From Magicicada septendecula (Eukaryota > Arthropoda > Insecta > Hemiptera > Cicadidae), in NCBI GenBank assembly GCA_034769895.1, contig CM068373.1, forward strand, positions 19,573,967-19,637,966: a DNA stretch of 64,000 bases, read 5' to 3'. Within the stretch, counting starts at the first letter, position 1. Each line of letters opens with the position of its first letter. The notes below the pieces were generated by a model. It saw only the letters and a list, made by a program, of their open reading frames with translations, was not told where the DNA came from and made no database searches. The position numbers and the translations under genes are program-made. Below are positions 45,170 to 55,736 of this stretch, piece after piece.

Positions 45170-45720
45170 AAACACTTCCAATAATGAAACTTAGCAATCT
45201 CATCCAGTAGCTTCTCCTTCATGTTTCCTTCACGGTTGATGGGGTGAAGCCCAGTGGCTAAGATTATTCTGTCCTTATAAGATTTGTGGATCTATACATA
45301 TTAATTGCTTTCTATTGCGATACCAGATCATGTGGCTTCTGTCTTTTGAGTCGCCTCAGGACGTGAGGAGCTTTTTTCACCACGTCTCGCATTATTGGGT
45401 TATCATGGATCTGAAACCTCTGATCACGTTTGTCTGCATATTTTGCTATTATTTCGCTGACATATTTTACATTAAGGTCTCTATGTAGGTTGTCGTCCCT
45501 TATATACCACGGGGCATTCATTATGCTTGTGAGTACTTTGTTCTGAAAGGTTGTATCTCTTCTAAGTTTGTTTTCTTTGTACAGCCCCACAGCTGAATTC
45601 CGTAAGTCCATACAGGCTTCAGAACTTGCTTGTACAACAGTAGTTTGTTTTCAACTGTTAGTTGCGAGTTTTTCCCTACCAGCCAGTAAATTTTTCTGTA
45701 TTTTATGTTGAGCTCCTCCT
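45170..45720 (-). mobile_element. LINE, jockey-type C-terminal region
   Basis: The minus strand reads KLLLYKQVLKPVWTYGIQLW, then FQNKVLTSIMNAPWYIRDDN, then LHRDLNVKYVSEIIAKYAD. The phrases 'LKPVWTYGIQLWG' and 'NAPWY' are characteristic of the jockey clade. One frame change near 45600. Confidence 0.9.
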
Positions 45721-45736
45721 TCTTTTTTTATACGTC

Positions 45737-45960
45737 AATCAATCAACCGTGGCTCTACAACACTTGGTGGCTCTTGGCCTGCTCCAAGAGTTGATTCCAT
45801 TCCTCCCTATTGCATGGCCTGGCTTTCCAGTTTCTTATGTTCAGCTTTCCAAGGTCCTCCTCTATCTGGTCTTTAAATCTATTGCGGGGGTCTTCCCCTT
45901 TTTCTACTACCAATGGTTTCTGGTAGAAAAGTTTTTTCTATACGCTCTGTTCAAAAAAAG
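45737..45960 (-). mobile_element. LINE 3' end (family C)
   Basis: Same extreme 3' sequence as 31530-31680 (AACATAAGAAACTGGAAAGC and AGGCCAAGAGCC-like phrases). Truncated to about 220 bp. Confidence 0.8.
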
Positions 45961-46429
45961 GTAATAAAAAACTATCTTCCATTAAGTAAAACGTGACAGG
46001 TGATATGAACGGTTGCAACAGATTTTGTATTGGGTTGCTTTACCTATTGGCTTCTGTTTACATACTTTGTTTACAAAATCTAATTTTGTAAAAACTACAT
46101 TTCCAGTAAATTAGTAAAGGTGTACAGAGAAACTAATATTCTTTTCGTTTGCACTTTTTTATTATTTGTGGGGGCAGGCTGAGTTTCAGCGGTGGCGCAG
46201 TAGATGCTGTAGTTGATACTGTCAGCGCCAGGTTCGGTCTCGGTCGGTTGCAACGGAACGACGTTTTCACCGGTTCTTATCCGGTCAATTGCGCCCTGCA
46301 CTTTCACCGCTTTCTCGCAACTGACCGTATATATGGCAACTAGTAGAAGCTTTTCTGTTCCAGCCTCCGATGAGGTTCCAATTCTGTAACTTTTTTTTAT
46401 TTATGCGAGTAACCCCTTTCTTCTAATAT

Positions 46430-46490
46430 TTTAGGTAGGTTAGGTTAGGTTAGGTTAGGTTAGGTCACGGCAGGTAAGGTTAGGTTAAGA
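46430..46490 (+). repeat. TTAGG-type (telomere-like) repeat, block 1
   Basis: About six units of AGGTT/TTAGG in one orientation, then decayed units. TTAGG is the ancestral insect telomere repeat. Confidence 0.85.
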
Positions 46491-46589
46491 ATGAATGGAA
46501 TTGCAATTTTAATTTCTGTGTTATAACAATGACAATGACAATGACAATGAAAATACTAGTCACGATCACACCACCTATCGACAGCATAA

Positions 46590-47065
46590 ATTACACACTT
46601 CTAGGCCTATCTTCTTCTGATAGTTTCTGTCCGTTTCGGATGTTGATTGTCATACATACTGTTTTGACTTTCTGTACTGGTGCACAGAATAAGTCAGTTG
46701 TATTCTCAGCCATGAGATTCTTGATCCCACCCAACTCCCCTCTTTCCAAGTACTTTTCCCTGTAGTATGGACTGCAATAATCAAAATCTCTGTTCATTTC
46801 TCATGAGATATCCCAGTTACTGAAGCTTTCTTATCTTCACTGAGTTAATAACTTCTCTTTCTTTCTTCATATTTCCAAGAACTTTAACATTAGTTATATG
46901 TGCTGTCCATGCAATGCTCAGTATTCTACGGTAAAGCCACATTTCGAAAGATTTCAATTTTTTAGTTGTGGCTTCAGTCAAAGTCCAAGATTCTACACTG
47001 TAGTAGAGGACCGAGATTACGTAGCAGCGTAAAAGTCTCATCTTTGTATTTATTGTTAAATCGTA
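46590..47065 (-). mobile_element. LINE 3' end inserted in unit 1
   Basis: The minus strand reads LLRCYVISVLYYSVESWTLT, KLKSFEMWLYRRILSIAWTA and NVKVLGNMKKEREVINSVK, then LFCAPVQKVKTVCMTINIRN. Short ACACT-like bases stand at both junctions. Comparison with the uninterrupted unit 2 shows exactly where it went in. Confidence 0.85.
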
Positions 47066-47447
47066 ACACTACTGTAGCACAGAGAAATGTGATTGGTCGC
47101 AACAGTACGTAGGTCCAAACAGCGGAAACAGCCGTACGCATTACCATTCCAACCTTGAGCTTCACACGCCTTTGGTAGACGCAGTCTGTGTCTGTTGATG
47201 ATAGGATCGTCATTGGTGGGTCGCATTTGACTGGGTCCAAATTTACATCTCGTTTGCAGCTGACCGGGCTTTGTGTGATTGGATCGCAACCACTTTCACC
47301 GCTTTCTCGCAACTCACCGTATCCGTGGCAACTAGTAGAAGCTTTCCTGGAGTTTCAGTTCTGTAACTGTTCTTTTATTTGTGCGACTAACCCTTTTCTT
47401 CTAGGTAGGTATTTTAGGTAGATAGATTAGGTTGGTGCAATTCTTAA

Positions 47448-47742
47448 TAATAATAAATAATGGCTCCCATGTGCACCACCGAAGTAGCTTAGGAGAAGGC
47501 ACAGGGTAGGCTGCCTTATGTAAGCCGTACGGCATACAATGAAGGCAGTGTGGCCAGCACTACGCTTCAGCCGCCCATTATTATCCCCAGTATGTTATCC
47601 CAGGTACTCAATTTCAACAGGCTGAGTCGACCTGGGGCCTGAAGAACGCAGCTTGATTTTTATGGTGCGGGCCCGGGAATCGAACCCGGGACCTCTAGAT
47701 TAGTAGCCAGGTGCCATACCCACTGGTCTACTGAGCCGCCTG
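47448..47742 (-). mobile_element. tRNA-derived SINE (second family), whole
   Basis: Minus strand. The head GGCGGCTCAGTAGACCAGTG contains an A box, and the B box GGTTCGATTCC is at 47686-47676. The target duplication TGGTGCAATTCTTAA stands on both sides. The tail next to the left duplication is an ATT/TTA run. Boxes intact, so it looks transcribable by polymerase III. Confidence 0.9.
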
Positions 47743-47854
47743 GTGCAATTCTTAAAATTAATATTTTGTTAATTTCTTAAAAATTCTTAAATTTTTTTTG
47801 TGCAATTCTTAAAATTATTATTAATCGATGGCGCAATATACTCATTACAAATTA

Positions 47855-48373
47855 TAAGGTTTCGGACATTAGCCATCGTAAGTTAATATAAAATAAACAC
47901 GACATTTCGACCTCTATAGAATCAGAGGTCGTTTTCAGGCAAACGATAAATTAATGCAAAGATAAATCTATCACTAACAAATAGATATCGTCAAAACTCC
48001 AAACCTTGGTTATACAAATATAGTGCTAAAATAATAATAATAATAATAATGTTAATAATAATAATAATAATAGTAATAGTAAAATAGTACTAACAATTCC
48101 ATCAAAGAAGGATTTCTTCCGTGGTTGCAACGTAAACAACCACGGGAGGAATCCTTCTTTGATGGAATGATTAGTACAGTTTTATTATTATTTTAGCACT
48201 ATATTTGTGCAACCAAGATTTGGAGTTTTGACGATATCTATTTGTTACTGATAGATTTATCTTTGCATTAATTCATTGTTTGCCTGAAGATGACCTCTGA
48301 TCCTATAGAGGTCGAAACTTCGTGTTTATTAATTTTAGCTTACGATGGCTACTGTCTGAAACCTTATAATTTT
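47855..48373. repeat. head-to-head PLE arm pair, long snapback
   Basis: Arms 47855-48127 and 48137-48373 meet at a loop of about nine bases. The inner 40 bp on each side are almost perfectly paired (CCATCAAAGAAGGATTTCTT and mirror). Outward-facing hammerhead-like motifs are at 47898-47943 (minus) and 48280-48327 (plus). An AAT-rich run (48030-48070) makes the left arm longer. Confidence 0.8.
48280..48327 (+). ncRNA. minimal hammerhead-like motif (PLE arm)
   Basis: CTGAAGA is at 48284-48290, then one extra T. Stem II is GACCTC with GAGGTC, perfect, followed by GAAAC (48314-48318) and TTC where GTC is usual. Stem I is weak. The mirror motif keeps stem II but its first box reads CTGAAAA. Confidence 0.55.
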
Positions 48374-48378
48374 TATTG

Positions 48379-48450
48379 AGGTTAGGTTGGTTTAGGTTAC
48401 GTTAGACTAGGTCAGGTTAGGTTAGGTTAAGTTAGGTTAGGTTAGGTTAG
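48379..48450 (+). repeat. TTAGG-type repeat, block 2
   Basis: About ten imperfect AGGTT/TTAGG units in the same orientation as block 1. Confidence 0.85.
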
Positions 48451-48927
48451 AAATGAATGGAATTGCAATTTTAATTTCTGAGTTATAACAATGACATGAA
48501 AATATACTAGTCACGATCAGCACTACCTTACGACAGCATAAATTTCACACTACTATAGCACGGAGAAATCTGATTAGTCGCAACAGTATGTAGGTCCAAC
48601 ATTGGACGCATTACAATTGCAAGCATGAGCCTTCACACGGCTTTCATAGACGCAGTTTGTGTCTGTTGGTGATAGGATGGACATTGGCTGGGCCACAATT
48701 GACTGGATCCAAATTTTCATCTCGCTCGCAGCTGACCGGGTTTTGTATGATTGGGTTGCAACTGACCACGGTCCGTCACCATCTCTAATTTTGTCAGCGC
48801 TTAACAAAGCAAGGAAATAAAAGCTACAACTTCATACCTATTTTCTTAAAACTGCGAATATGCTAAATTATAGGTAATTGATAAATGACCTATAGGGGTT
48901 GATAAATAAATTATAGGGGTTGGTAAA

Positions 48928-48968
48928 TGACCTGAAGATGGCTTGACTGCCGAAAGTGCACGTCAATA
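48928..48968 (+). ncRNA. hammerhead-like motif, weak
   Basis: CTGAAGA at 48932-48938, an extra T, stem II GGC/GCC, GAAA at 48952, the palindrome GTGCAC and GTC. Stem I is not convincing. Confidence 0.35.
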
Positions 48969-49107
48969 CCAAAGACAACATAGTGGTTTGTACAAAATTA
49001 CTAGTAGAAATTGATAAATAAACAAGAATTTATCTTTTTCTTTTTTACTTAATATAACTTAATATAATATTAAAAATTTCTCTTGTGATAACTTACTTGT
49101 CTTTTTC

Positions 49108-49148
49108 GTTGAACGCGTTTCGGCGTCGTATTCGCCTTCGTCAGCTTA
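49108..49148 (-). ncRNA. hammerhead-like motif
   Basis: Minus strand: CTGACGA, one extra A, stem II GGCG/CGCC over AATACGA, then GAAAC and the palindrome ACGCGT. Stem I is not clear. A single arm from another PLE family. Confidence 0.45.
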
Positions 49149-49374
49149 GAAACAGACTGCCAGTACTTAGTAACGGTTGTTGCTTGGAAGGTATAGTGAG
49201 GGTGGTGTGTAGAGGAAGGGGTTTGTCGCGGGGATCCAAATTATTGTTTGTTTTTTGTATGATTGTGTCAAAAAGTGTATGTGATTTATATTGTAACTGG
49301 TCGTTTAGTGTGTTGTTTAGTTGTGTTGTGTGGTGTTTGTATATTTCATACTGCTCAGCTGTGTTGAGTTTTTC

Positions 49375-49890
49375 TTTTTCTTCTTCTTCTTCTTCTTCTT
49401 CTCTTCAAGGATTAGTTTATATAAGCCTGTTTCGGCATCCATCTCATCCTAGGACGACCCACGTCTCTTCTACCAATGGCTTTATAGTTTAGTGCCGCTT
49501 TTGACAATCGATCCTCTGTCATCCATTGCAGATGATCCCACCATTGTAAATTGAAATAATTTTATTTATGTCCTTTACTTCGAGTTCTGCTCTCACATCT
49601 TCATTCCTTATTCTATCTTGCAATGTATAATTTAAAGTATTTCGAAGAAACTGCATTTCAACACTATGAATCTTGCCGCTTTCCTTTTTTTTGTCATGAC
49701 CCATGCCTCGCTCGCATAAATCAACGTGGGTAGTGCAATTGTCTTATAAAAGTTAATCCTTCAGCTGTGCCTTGTTTTATTTCTAAGATTTCTATGAATC
49801 GTACCACAAATATTTTTAAATGTATTTTATCTTCTCTCTTATATCATATTCTTACGGCATAGGCGAGATATTTGAAACGGCTCACTTACC
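49375..49890 (-). mobile_element. LINE 3' end (family A) with TTC tail
   Basis: The minus strand includes KESGKIHSVEMQFLRNTLNY, TLQDRIRNEDVRAELEVKDI and the signature TAATCCTTGAAGAGAAG. The tail is about nine TTC/GAA units (49375-49402). Confidence 0.9.
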
Positions 49891-50078
49891 ACAAATATAC
49901 GTACCTAAATTTTCCTAATAAATATTTCTAATAAGGAGAATTTATTTGCACAGTAATTGCTATTTAAAAAAAATTATACTACTATACTACAAACGATCCT
50001 GTATTTTTCTTAGGCTTAATTAAAAAATAAACAATAGAGACAACATTGTTCAGAAGCATTCTTTTAATAAAATACTAA

Positions 50079-50214
50079 ATAATGTGTAACTGCCACTAAG
50101 GCCGTTACGCAAATAATGTGTAACTGCCACTAAGGCCGTTACGCAAATAATGTGTAACTGCCACTAAGGCCGTTACGCAAATAATGTGTAACTGCCACTA
50201 AGGCCGTTACGCAA
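50079..50214. repeat. 34-36-bp tandem repeat, four units
   Basis: Four almost identical copies of a unit containing TGTGTAACTGCCACTAAGGC and CGTTACGC. Uniformity indicates recent amplification. Confidence 0.95.
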
Positions 50215-50218
50215 AATT

Positions 50219-50310
50219 TAAAAACTAGACCACCTGGCCTAGAGAAAGCGAAAAGTGTGCTGGAGCCCAGAATGACAGGATTAGCAATGGACACTCTTGT
50301 AACCAGTAAC
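50219..50310 (+). repeat. short unclassified repeat, partner of 32341-32440
   Basis: See 32341-32440. Follows directly on the four-unit tandem repeat. Confidence 0.5.
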
Positions 50311-50339
50311 AATTTTTATTAGTGCCATTTTCGTTAAGA

Positions 50340-50650
50340 ACATCAATTAAGTTATCATAAAATATTTAGCTATAAGTCTTTCAAACAATTGGATTCCAAT
50401 ATCATTTACCTTAACTACATCAATTTAAGTTATCCCAAAATGTTTAGTTAGAAGTCTTTCAAACAATTGAATTCTAGTACCATTTACCTTAACAACATCA
50501 ATTTGAGTTATCGTAAAGTATTTAGTTACAGTTTTATTTGAAACAGCTGGACTTCTGGTATCCTTTTGTTTAAGAGCATTTCTTTATGTTAGTATAAAAT
50601 TTCAGTTGCAGTTGATTTAAAACAGGTGGAGTTGTTGTTGACTGAAGTTT
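50340..50650. repeat. about 78-bp degenerate tandem repeat
   Basis: Three to four units starting near 50340, 50418, 50495 and 50573, each with ACATCAATT..AGTTAT and TTTAGTTA...TTTCAAACAATTG. Confidence 0.75.
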
Positions 50651-52060
50651 AATAATTGGAACGCTCCCAGCGGTATTTTTTGAAGAATTCAAATGGTACC
50701 ATATAGACCAGTGTGCGATGAGTGCTGGTGGTGGCCCTTGAAGTGTTCAGAAGTTCCAGCTAGTCTCATTCCGGGAAGATGTCTTTCGGTGTTCTGTAGC
50801 AGGAGTATTTCTAGGACTGACGGCTTCGGGGAGCATCCTGCTGCACTGCTCTGCAGATTGTGACCGGTGTAAATGTCACTATCTCCGCATCCCCTTTCTC
50901 CCGGCTGTGCGGGGACCCTATAACATTTTTATTTGGAGATTAGCCGTCAGAGAATACAGCCACCCCTACACTCTCTCGCCTCGGAACACAGACACCACAC
51001 ACACTGTCACAATTTTTATCAACACTTTAGTTGCTCTTATTAATTTGCTATGGTTTATTTTATCCATTTACTTTTAACTAAACCTTCCCTTTAATTTTTT
51101 TGCACTGTATCATTTACTTTTAACTTTATCAAAGACAATTAAATGCAAGGTCGCCACGTGTTCCCAGACCGGAAGTAACGTGTAATTCAATTGTACAATA
51201 ACAAAATATTACAATAAAATAGGCTTTACAAACGTGTGGCCCACACACACACACTTACACAAATATAACACACATAACCCATCATTAAACGATCGTAGAA
51301 TAAAATAATTGAGCCTCACCTGAAACCCTTTACTAGCTTACGAAGTCATATGAGAGATCCACGAAACGCTTAACCCTGGGCCGTCAGACCATCGAACACT
51401 CTATTGGAAGGTTGGCGACGAAATGAGAAAGAAGCCTGTTTTCTTCGATCCCACTATGCTACATAAGCTCAACCTGTTGCGAATTGCCGATCATAACCTT
51501 TGGCAAGCAACCCATCAACCCGCACACTTGCAGCTGATACGGTTTACTAGATAGCTTCGCCGTAGCGCAGACACGGCCTTAATAATCGAGTTAGCTGTGC
51601 CGCCCAGCGGCTACCGCTTTGGCGGCACTGATCGTTCAAATCACGCCGAGAAAATTCAAACACCGGCACAAATGTATACTAAAATTAAATCGTTTGTTGC
51701 CAAAACTGCAACTTAAATTAAAAAATAAACATGTTAAATACAGCAGTCGTATCAGAATTGATAGTGTACATCATAAAACAATTATTTAATGAATCCTTTA
51801 CAATAATCTGACTAAGCGTGTGAAATTGTAAAGATGAAAACATACCAGACTTACGTTTATGCAGTAGGAACAAGATCCAATCGTGCAATTGAATAACTGT
51901 AAACATATTTTTATTTTATCACGTTAGTTTGGTCCGTTCACTTATGTCTGTATTCAGTCACATGTCTGATTCGCTTTCGAGTTGGTTACAGTCTTTTTAC
52001 ATGGCAGCACTGCACAGCGTAAACAGGGGATACAACAATCACAAACGATTGCTTTTCAGA
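50651..52060. other. no recognised gene
   Basis: Contains GC-richer blocks (about 50690-51000 and 51370-51640) with no frame or RNA signal that I recognise. Possibly old element pieces. Confidence 0.4.
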
Positions 52061-52064
52061 ATAT

Positions 52065-52615
52065 TGTTACGACGGCCTACTCGATCGTCGTAGGTACAGT
52101 GGAAAACAACAAAATACAAGACACCAATTAAGTCACTAATTACCAGCTATAATTTCCACAGTTAACAGTTCGTAATTAACAACACAGTCTCTACAACAAA
52201 TCAAATACAAATTGTTCACACGCAATAAAATGTCCTCTAAAATTAAACACAATTGTATTACAATTACCGTCCGATTATAAAACACAACACTTAACTAATA
52301 ACCACTTGAACGCGCACAGTAATTTCGCCCGACCATAACTCTCGAACCGCGCTGTCATTATATCGCACTAACACTGACTTGAACGTCGTTGAGTACTGGT
52401 ATTTATAGCCAGTCGAAAATCTAGACGATTCCTAATTGCGTCTTAGCGTCCGTATGAACTACGTAATTAACTGCGGCCTTGACACAGTCCGCGCGGCTGT
52501 CGCCTTCGAGAAACCTCTCGAAAATGCGTCGACAAGCACGTACGCCACACGCGTTACATCGAGATTCTTCTGGCACATTCGACAAACACGTAGATTGTTC
52601 TGTGATGCTGTAACA
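52065..52615 (-). mobile_element. solo LTR, Ty3/gypsy-type, 551 bp, whole-length
   Basis: TGTTACGACGG...GCTGTAACA, flanked by ATAT and ATAC. The antisense promoter block (GTATTTATAGCC) lies near 52400. No internal region remains. Confidence 0.8.
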
Positions 52616-52911
52616 ATACCGTTAATATGTACAGTATATACAATACCATTATTAAAAGTACACCAATTTACTCGGCAAAGTCTTTTTGTTTCTCTGCCTG
52701 CTTTCTCAAAATTGATGCTTGGCTGGCAGACCTTCTACTAGATTGCACGATTGTAATCATAGGGTGTTTTGGAGGTTAAAACCTCCACCGCTCTCAATGT
52801 CTCACTCATCTAAAGTCATAGTACGAATTATGCCATTTTTATTACCAGTTTAAAGTAGGTATAAATGTTATTTATAATAATCAATAATAATTAACTGTAT
52901 CATTTATAGGT

Positions 52912-53310
52912 ATGTTGTCAGCAAATGGTGATCATAATATTTACACCTATAATTTGATTGAGATTCTTGCAACGGAGATGGAATATTGGAGGAAGTGCTG
53001 TGGAATAACGAGAGGAGACCAAATAACAAACGAGGAGATCAAAAGAAGAATGGAAACGGAAAGAAGTGTAATTGACTACATCGAAGAAAAAAGATTGGTG
53101 TGGTACGGTCATGTCTAGAGAGCCCAAAATAGGTGGATCAACAAAGTGACGGAATGGAAGGAGAAAAAGGGGAAGACCGAGAAGACCTTGGAGGGACGAA
53201 GTGGATGAATCTATGCAACGTATAGGACTTGAGGAAAGACAATGGGAACATCGGGAGAATTGGAAAGCCAGGTTGAAGGAAGGGAGACGGCACTAGCTGT
53301 AGCATCCCTA
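52912..53310 (+). mobile_element. LINE 3' end (family B-like)
   Basis: Reads ILATEMEYWRKCCGITRGDQ, then VIDYIEEKRLVWYGHV, a stop, then a basic GKTEKTLEGRS region in another frame. Ends about 53310 with a short TATATAT run. Confidence 0.85.
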
Positions 53311-53807
53311 TTATATATATTTTGTTGAACCCCCTCCGAAATTAAATTCTACACTCACCCATGCTAGATTTAAATGTGGCAACCGACACTATTCCTGTTA
53401 TTACTATCTCTAGTTTGGGAGTTGCAAACTAATTGTGACAAGAGACTCCACTTGATACTGAACTGATTTAACTCTAGCTGTTTCACACCAATTATTACGT
53501 AACATAAAAACTGGTGGACCGAGGTTTTAGCTTTTCAAAGTTGCCTTTAGCTATATTAATATACTGTAGAGCCTACGATCTTGCTGGTGTCGCGACGGCT
53601 CTGCTGGTTCACAACATAAGATGCTAGAGAGATGAAGAAAAGCGGCAATTTTATAATAAATTTATTTTGAACAATTTAAAAATTGCCGTCACTTTTAAAC
53701 AAAACCATTCCATAAAGTTGTATTGAGGATTGCATTATACTGTAATTGCACCTCTTATAAGAACTAGAGTAATTAACTTACCGTAAGCGTGTTTTGCTTA
53801 CTGCAGG

Positions 53808-53935
53808 TTTAGTGGATCAGTGGTTATGTTGCCTGACTACGAACCGATAGATCCCGGGTTCCATTTCCGTTCTAGGGACAATATCCTAAGGCTAAGTCCT
53901 CTCCAAAGGGATATTAAAGCCGGGTTTTTAAAAAT
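53808..53935 (+). mobile_element. tRNA-like SINE, short
   Basis: A-box-like TAGTGGATCAGTGG (about 53811) and B-box-like GGGTTCCATTTCC (53856-53868) are at tRNA spacing. Third SINE type in the window, and more decayed. Confidence 0.6.
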
Positions 53936-54187
53936 ATCTTAAGCCAGTGAATATTCATTTTACCAAATGTTTTTACAGATATTTTCATATATATTTCCTT
54001 TTAAATAATGAATAAATAAAGAGCTCTCATGCACGCAGTGCTTTGTTTTTGAGACTCATAGACACACACAGTTTATTGCCTTTAATCAACATAATTTTGG
54101 TCTTTGTCGTGCCGGTTGTGTGAGAGTATATTATTTTGCATTGTTAGGGAAATGTGGATACAGTTCGCTAGTGTTTGAGTAGATGAA

Positions 54188-54427
54188 ATGTCGTATACGT
54201 TGTGTGTGATTCAACTGTCTGTGTGCACTTTCCAGCCTCCACAGATGACGCAACCAGGACCGCAACTAGGAGGAGCGAAAGAAGCATATGCCGTCCTGAG
54301 AGGACGAGAAAATCACAAAATAACACTTTCGAGCCAATTCATAAAGACAGACTTGAAGGACTATATCAAACTTGACTACGGCCTTAAGGTTCTTTTTTTA
54401 TCAACTAAGGGAACGAAACCTCAGTAA
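54188..54427 (+). other. possible host exon, unrecognised
   Basis: A frame of 79 codons. A strong acceptor-like CACTTTCCAG at about 54226-54235 precedes PPQMTQPGPQLGGAKEAYAV and LSSQFIKTDLKDYIKLDYG. Composition is more gene-like than the neighbours (fewer TA, more acidic and basic residues). I do not recognise the protein. A second frame at 54493-54699 might belong with it. Could equally be part of an unfamiliar element. Confidence 0.25.
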
Positions 54428-54699
54428 GTTTAAATTATACAAAATTAATTAAGAAGCGGCTTGGGTCAAGATCTATTTTAAATTTCAGTATCATGTTAAG
54501 TGATCGCAGGTATCATTGTCTGTATGGTTTGATGACATCACCAAAATCTTTGCAAGCTGAATCTTTGAAAGACTCGTACGATAGTGGATGCTACATTTTA
54601 CCCAGTAGAACAGCGGCTACACAAATAAAAAAAGGTTGGAAGGGGGTTAAAGTCAGGAATAGGTTAGAAACTTTGGGCTGCAGTAAAATTTTAGGTTAA

Positions 54700-55300
54700 G
54701 TATGTGTGTCTATGTTTACACTACTTATCCGTAGTCCAATATATTGCATTGATTACAGAGGTACAACATTCGTTATATATTAGCAAAGAGTGGTCGTGGA
54801 GCATAGTTAGCTAAATACCAGTGATACAACAAATTTGTCAGCTTCTATTCTGTTCCTAGGTACCTGTAATGACATAATACTCAAACAGATGTTCGGGGTT
54901 AGAATTTGGAAGAAAAATTGAGGATTTGAACACTGAGGATTTTTAGAAGTTCTGAGATATAGCAGAAGCTGATTAGAACTAAAACATTAAAATTCAACTA
55001 AAAAAATCATTAGAACTTAAGGAAAAAAAGTAGAAACAAAAAGTATAAATAGAGACCCATAACGACCTACTGTAGTTATGGGATTTATGATAAATAAAGG
55101 TGTGTTTGTCATCAATAACATCGTAAAGGTGTGTTAAACATCATAAAGAATCATTTAAGTTCGCATAAAAATGTAAAACAGAAACAATGAAATTGTAAAA
55201 TAAAAGAAAATAGTAAAGGTTAGAATTTGAAAAGGGATTACAACCATTTAATCTGACTAGAACAAAATAGTCATTTAGTTATAAGGTAATAGACAAAGCA
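54700..55300. other. no recognised feature
   Basis: AT-rich spacer. Confidence 0.4.
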
Positions 55301-55304
55301 TGAT

Positions 55305-55450
55305 AGAGGATCGATTGCCGAAAGCGGCACTGAACTACGGCTAGAAGAGACTTCTATTGGTAGAAGAGACGTGGATCGTCCGAAGATGAGATGGGTGCCG
55401 GAACAGGTTTATATAATCTAATCCTTGAAGAGGAAAAGAAGAGAAAAAAT
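55305..55450 (+). mobile_element. LINE extreme 3' end (family A)
   Basis: About 145 bp: GATCGATTGCCGAAAGCGGC, a short internal duplication of TAGAAGAGAC, then CTAATCCTTGAAGAGG and a GAAAAGAAGAG tail. Confidence 0.85.
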
Positions 55451-55736
55451 AAGGAAAACCATTTTAAACTAAACATTGGACAATTTAGTACATCAATTGG
55501 AAAGACTCAGCGCGATTTAGTTATGTCGAAAAAATGGAAACTTATATGATTGAAGTAGTATAATCTTTAAAAATTAACAGGAGAAATAGACACAGAAATG
55601 CCTAAATGGAACTATACAAACTATATATGAGACGGACGGAACTTTAATGTGATTTGAGGAAAAGCAATTGTGCCACTTACGACATGTTTACCGATTAACG
55701 TAGGTAATGATCATAGTCTTAAAAATCGGTATGGAG

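Larger units (their letters stand above)
46290..47285 (+). repeat. tandem dimer, unit 1 (interrupted by a LINE)
   Basis: Starts at CACTTTCACCGCTTTCTCGC and runs to GGATCGCAACC at 47285. It contains a (TTAGG)n-like block (46430-46490) and the AATGAATGGAATTGCAATTT landmark. A LINE interrupts it at 46590-47065. Unit 2 follows directly. Confidence 0.8.
47286..48775 (+). repeat. tandem dimer, unit 2 (SINE and PLE pair inserted)
   Basis: Same order of landmarks as unit 1, interrupted by a SINE (47448-47742) and a PLE arm pair (47855-48373). It has its own TTAGG-type block at 48379-48450. Confidence 0.8.
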
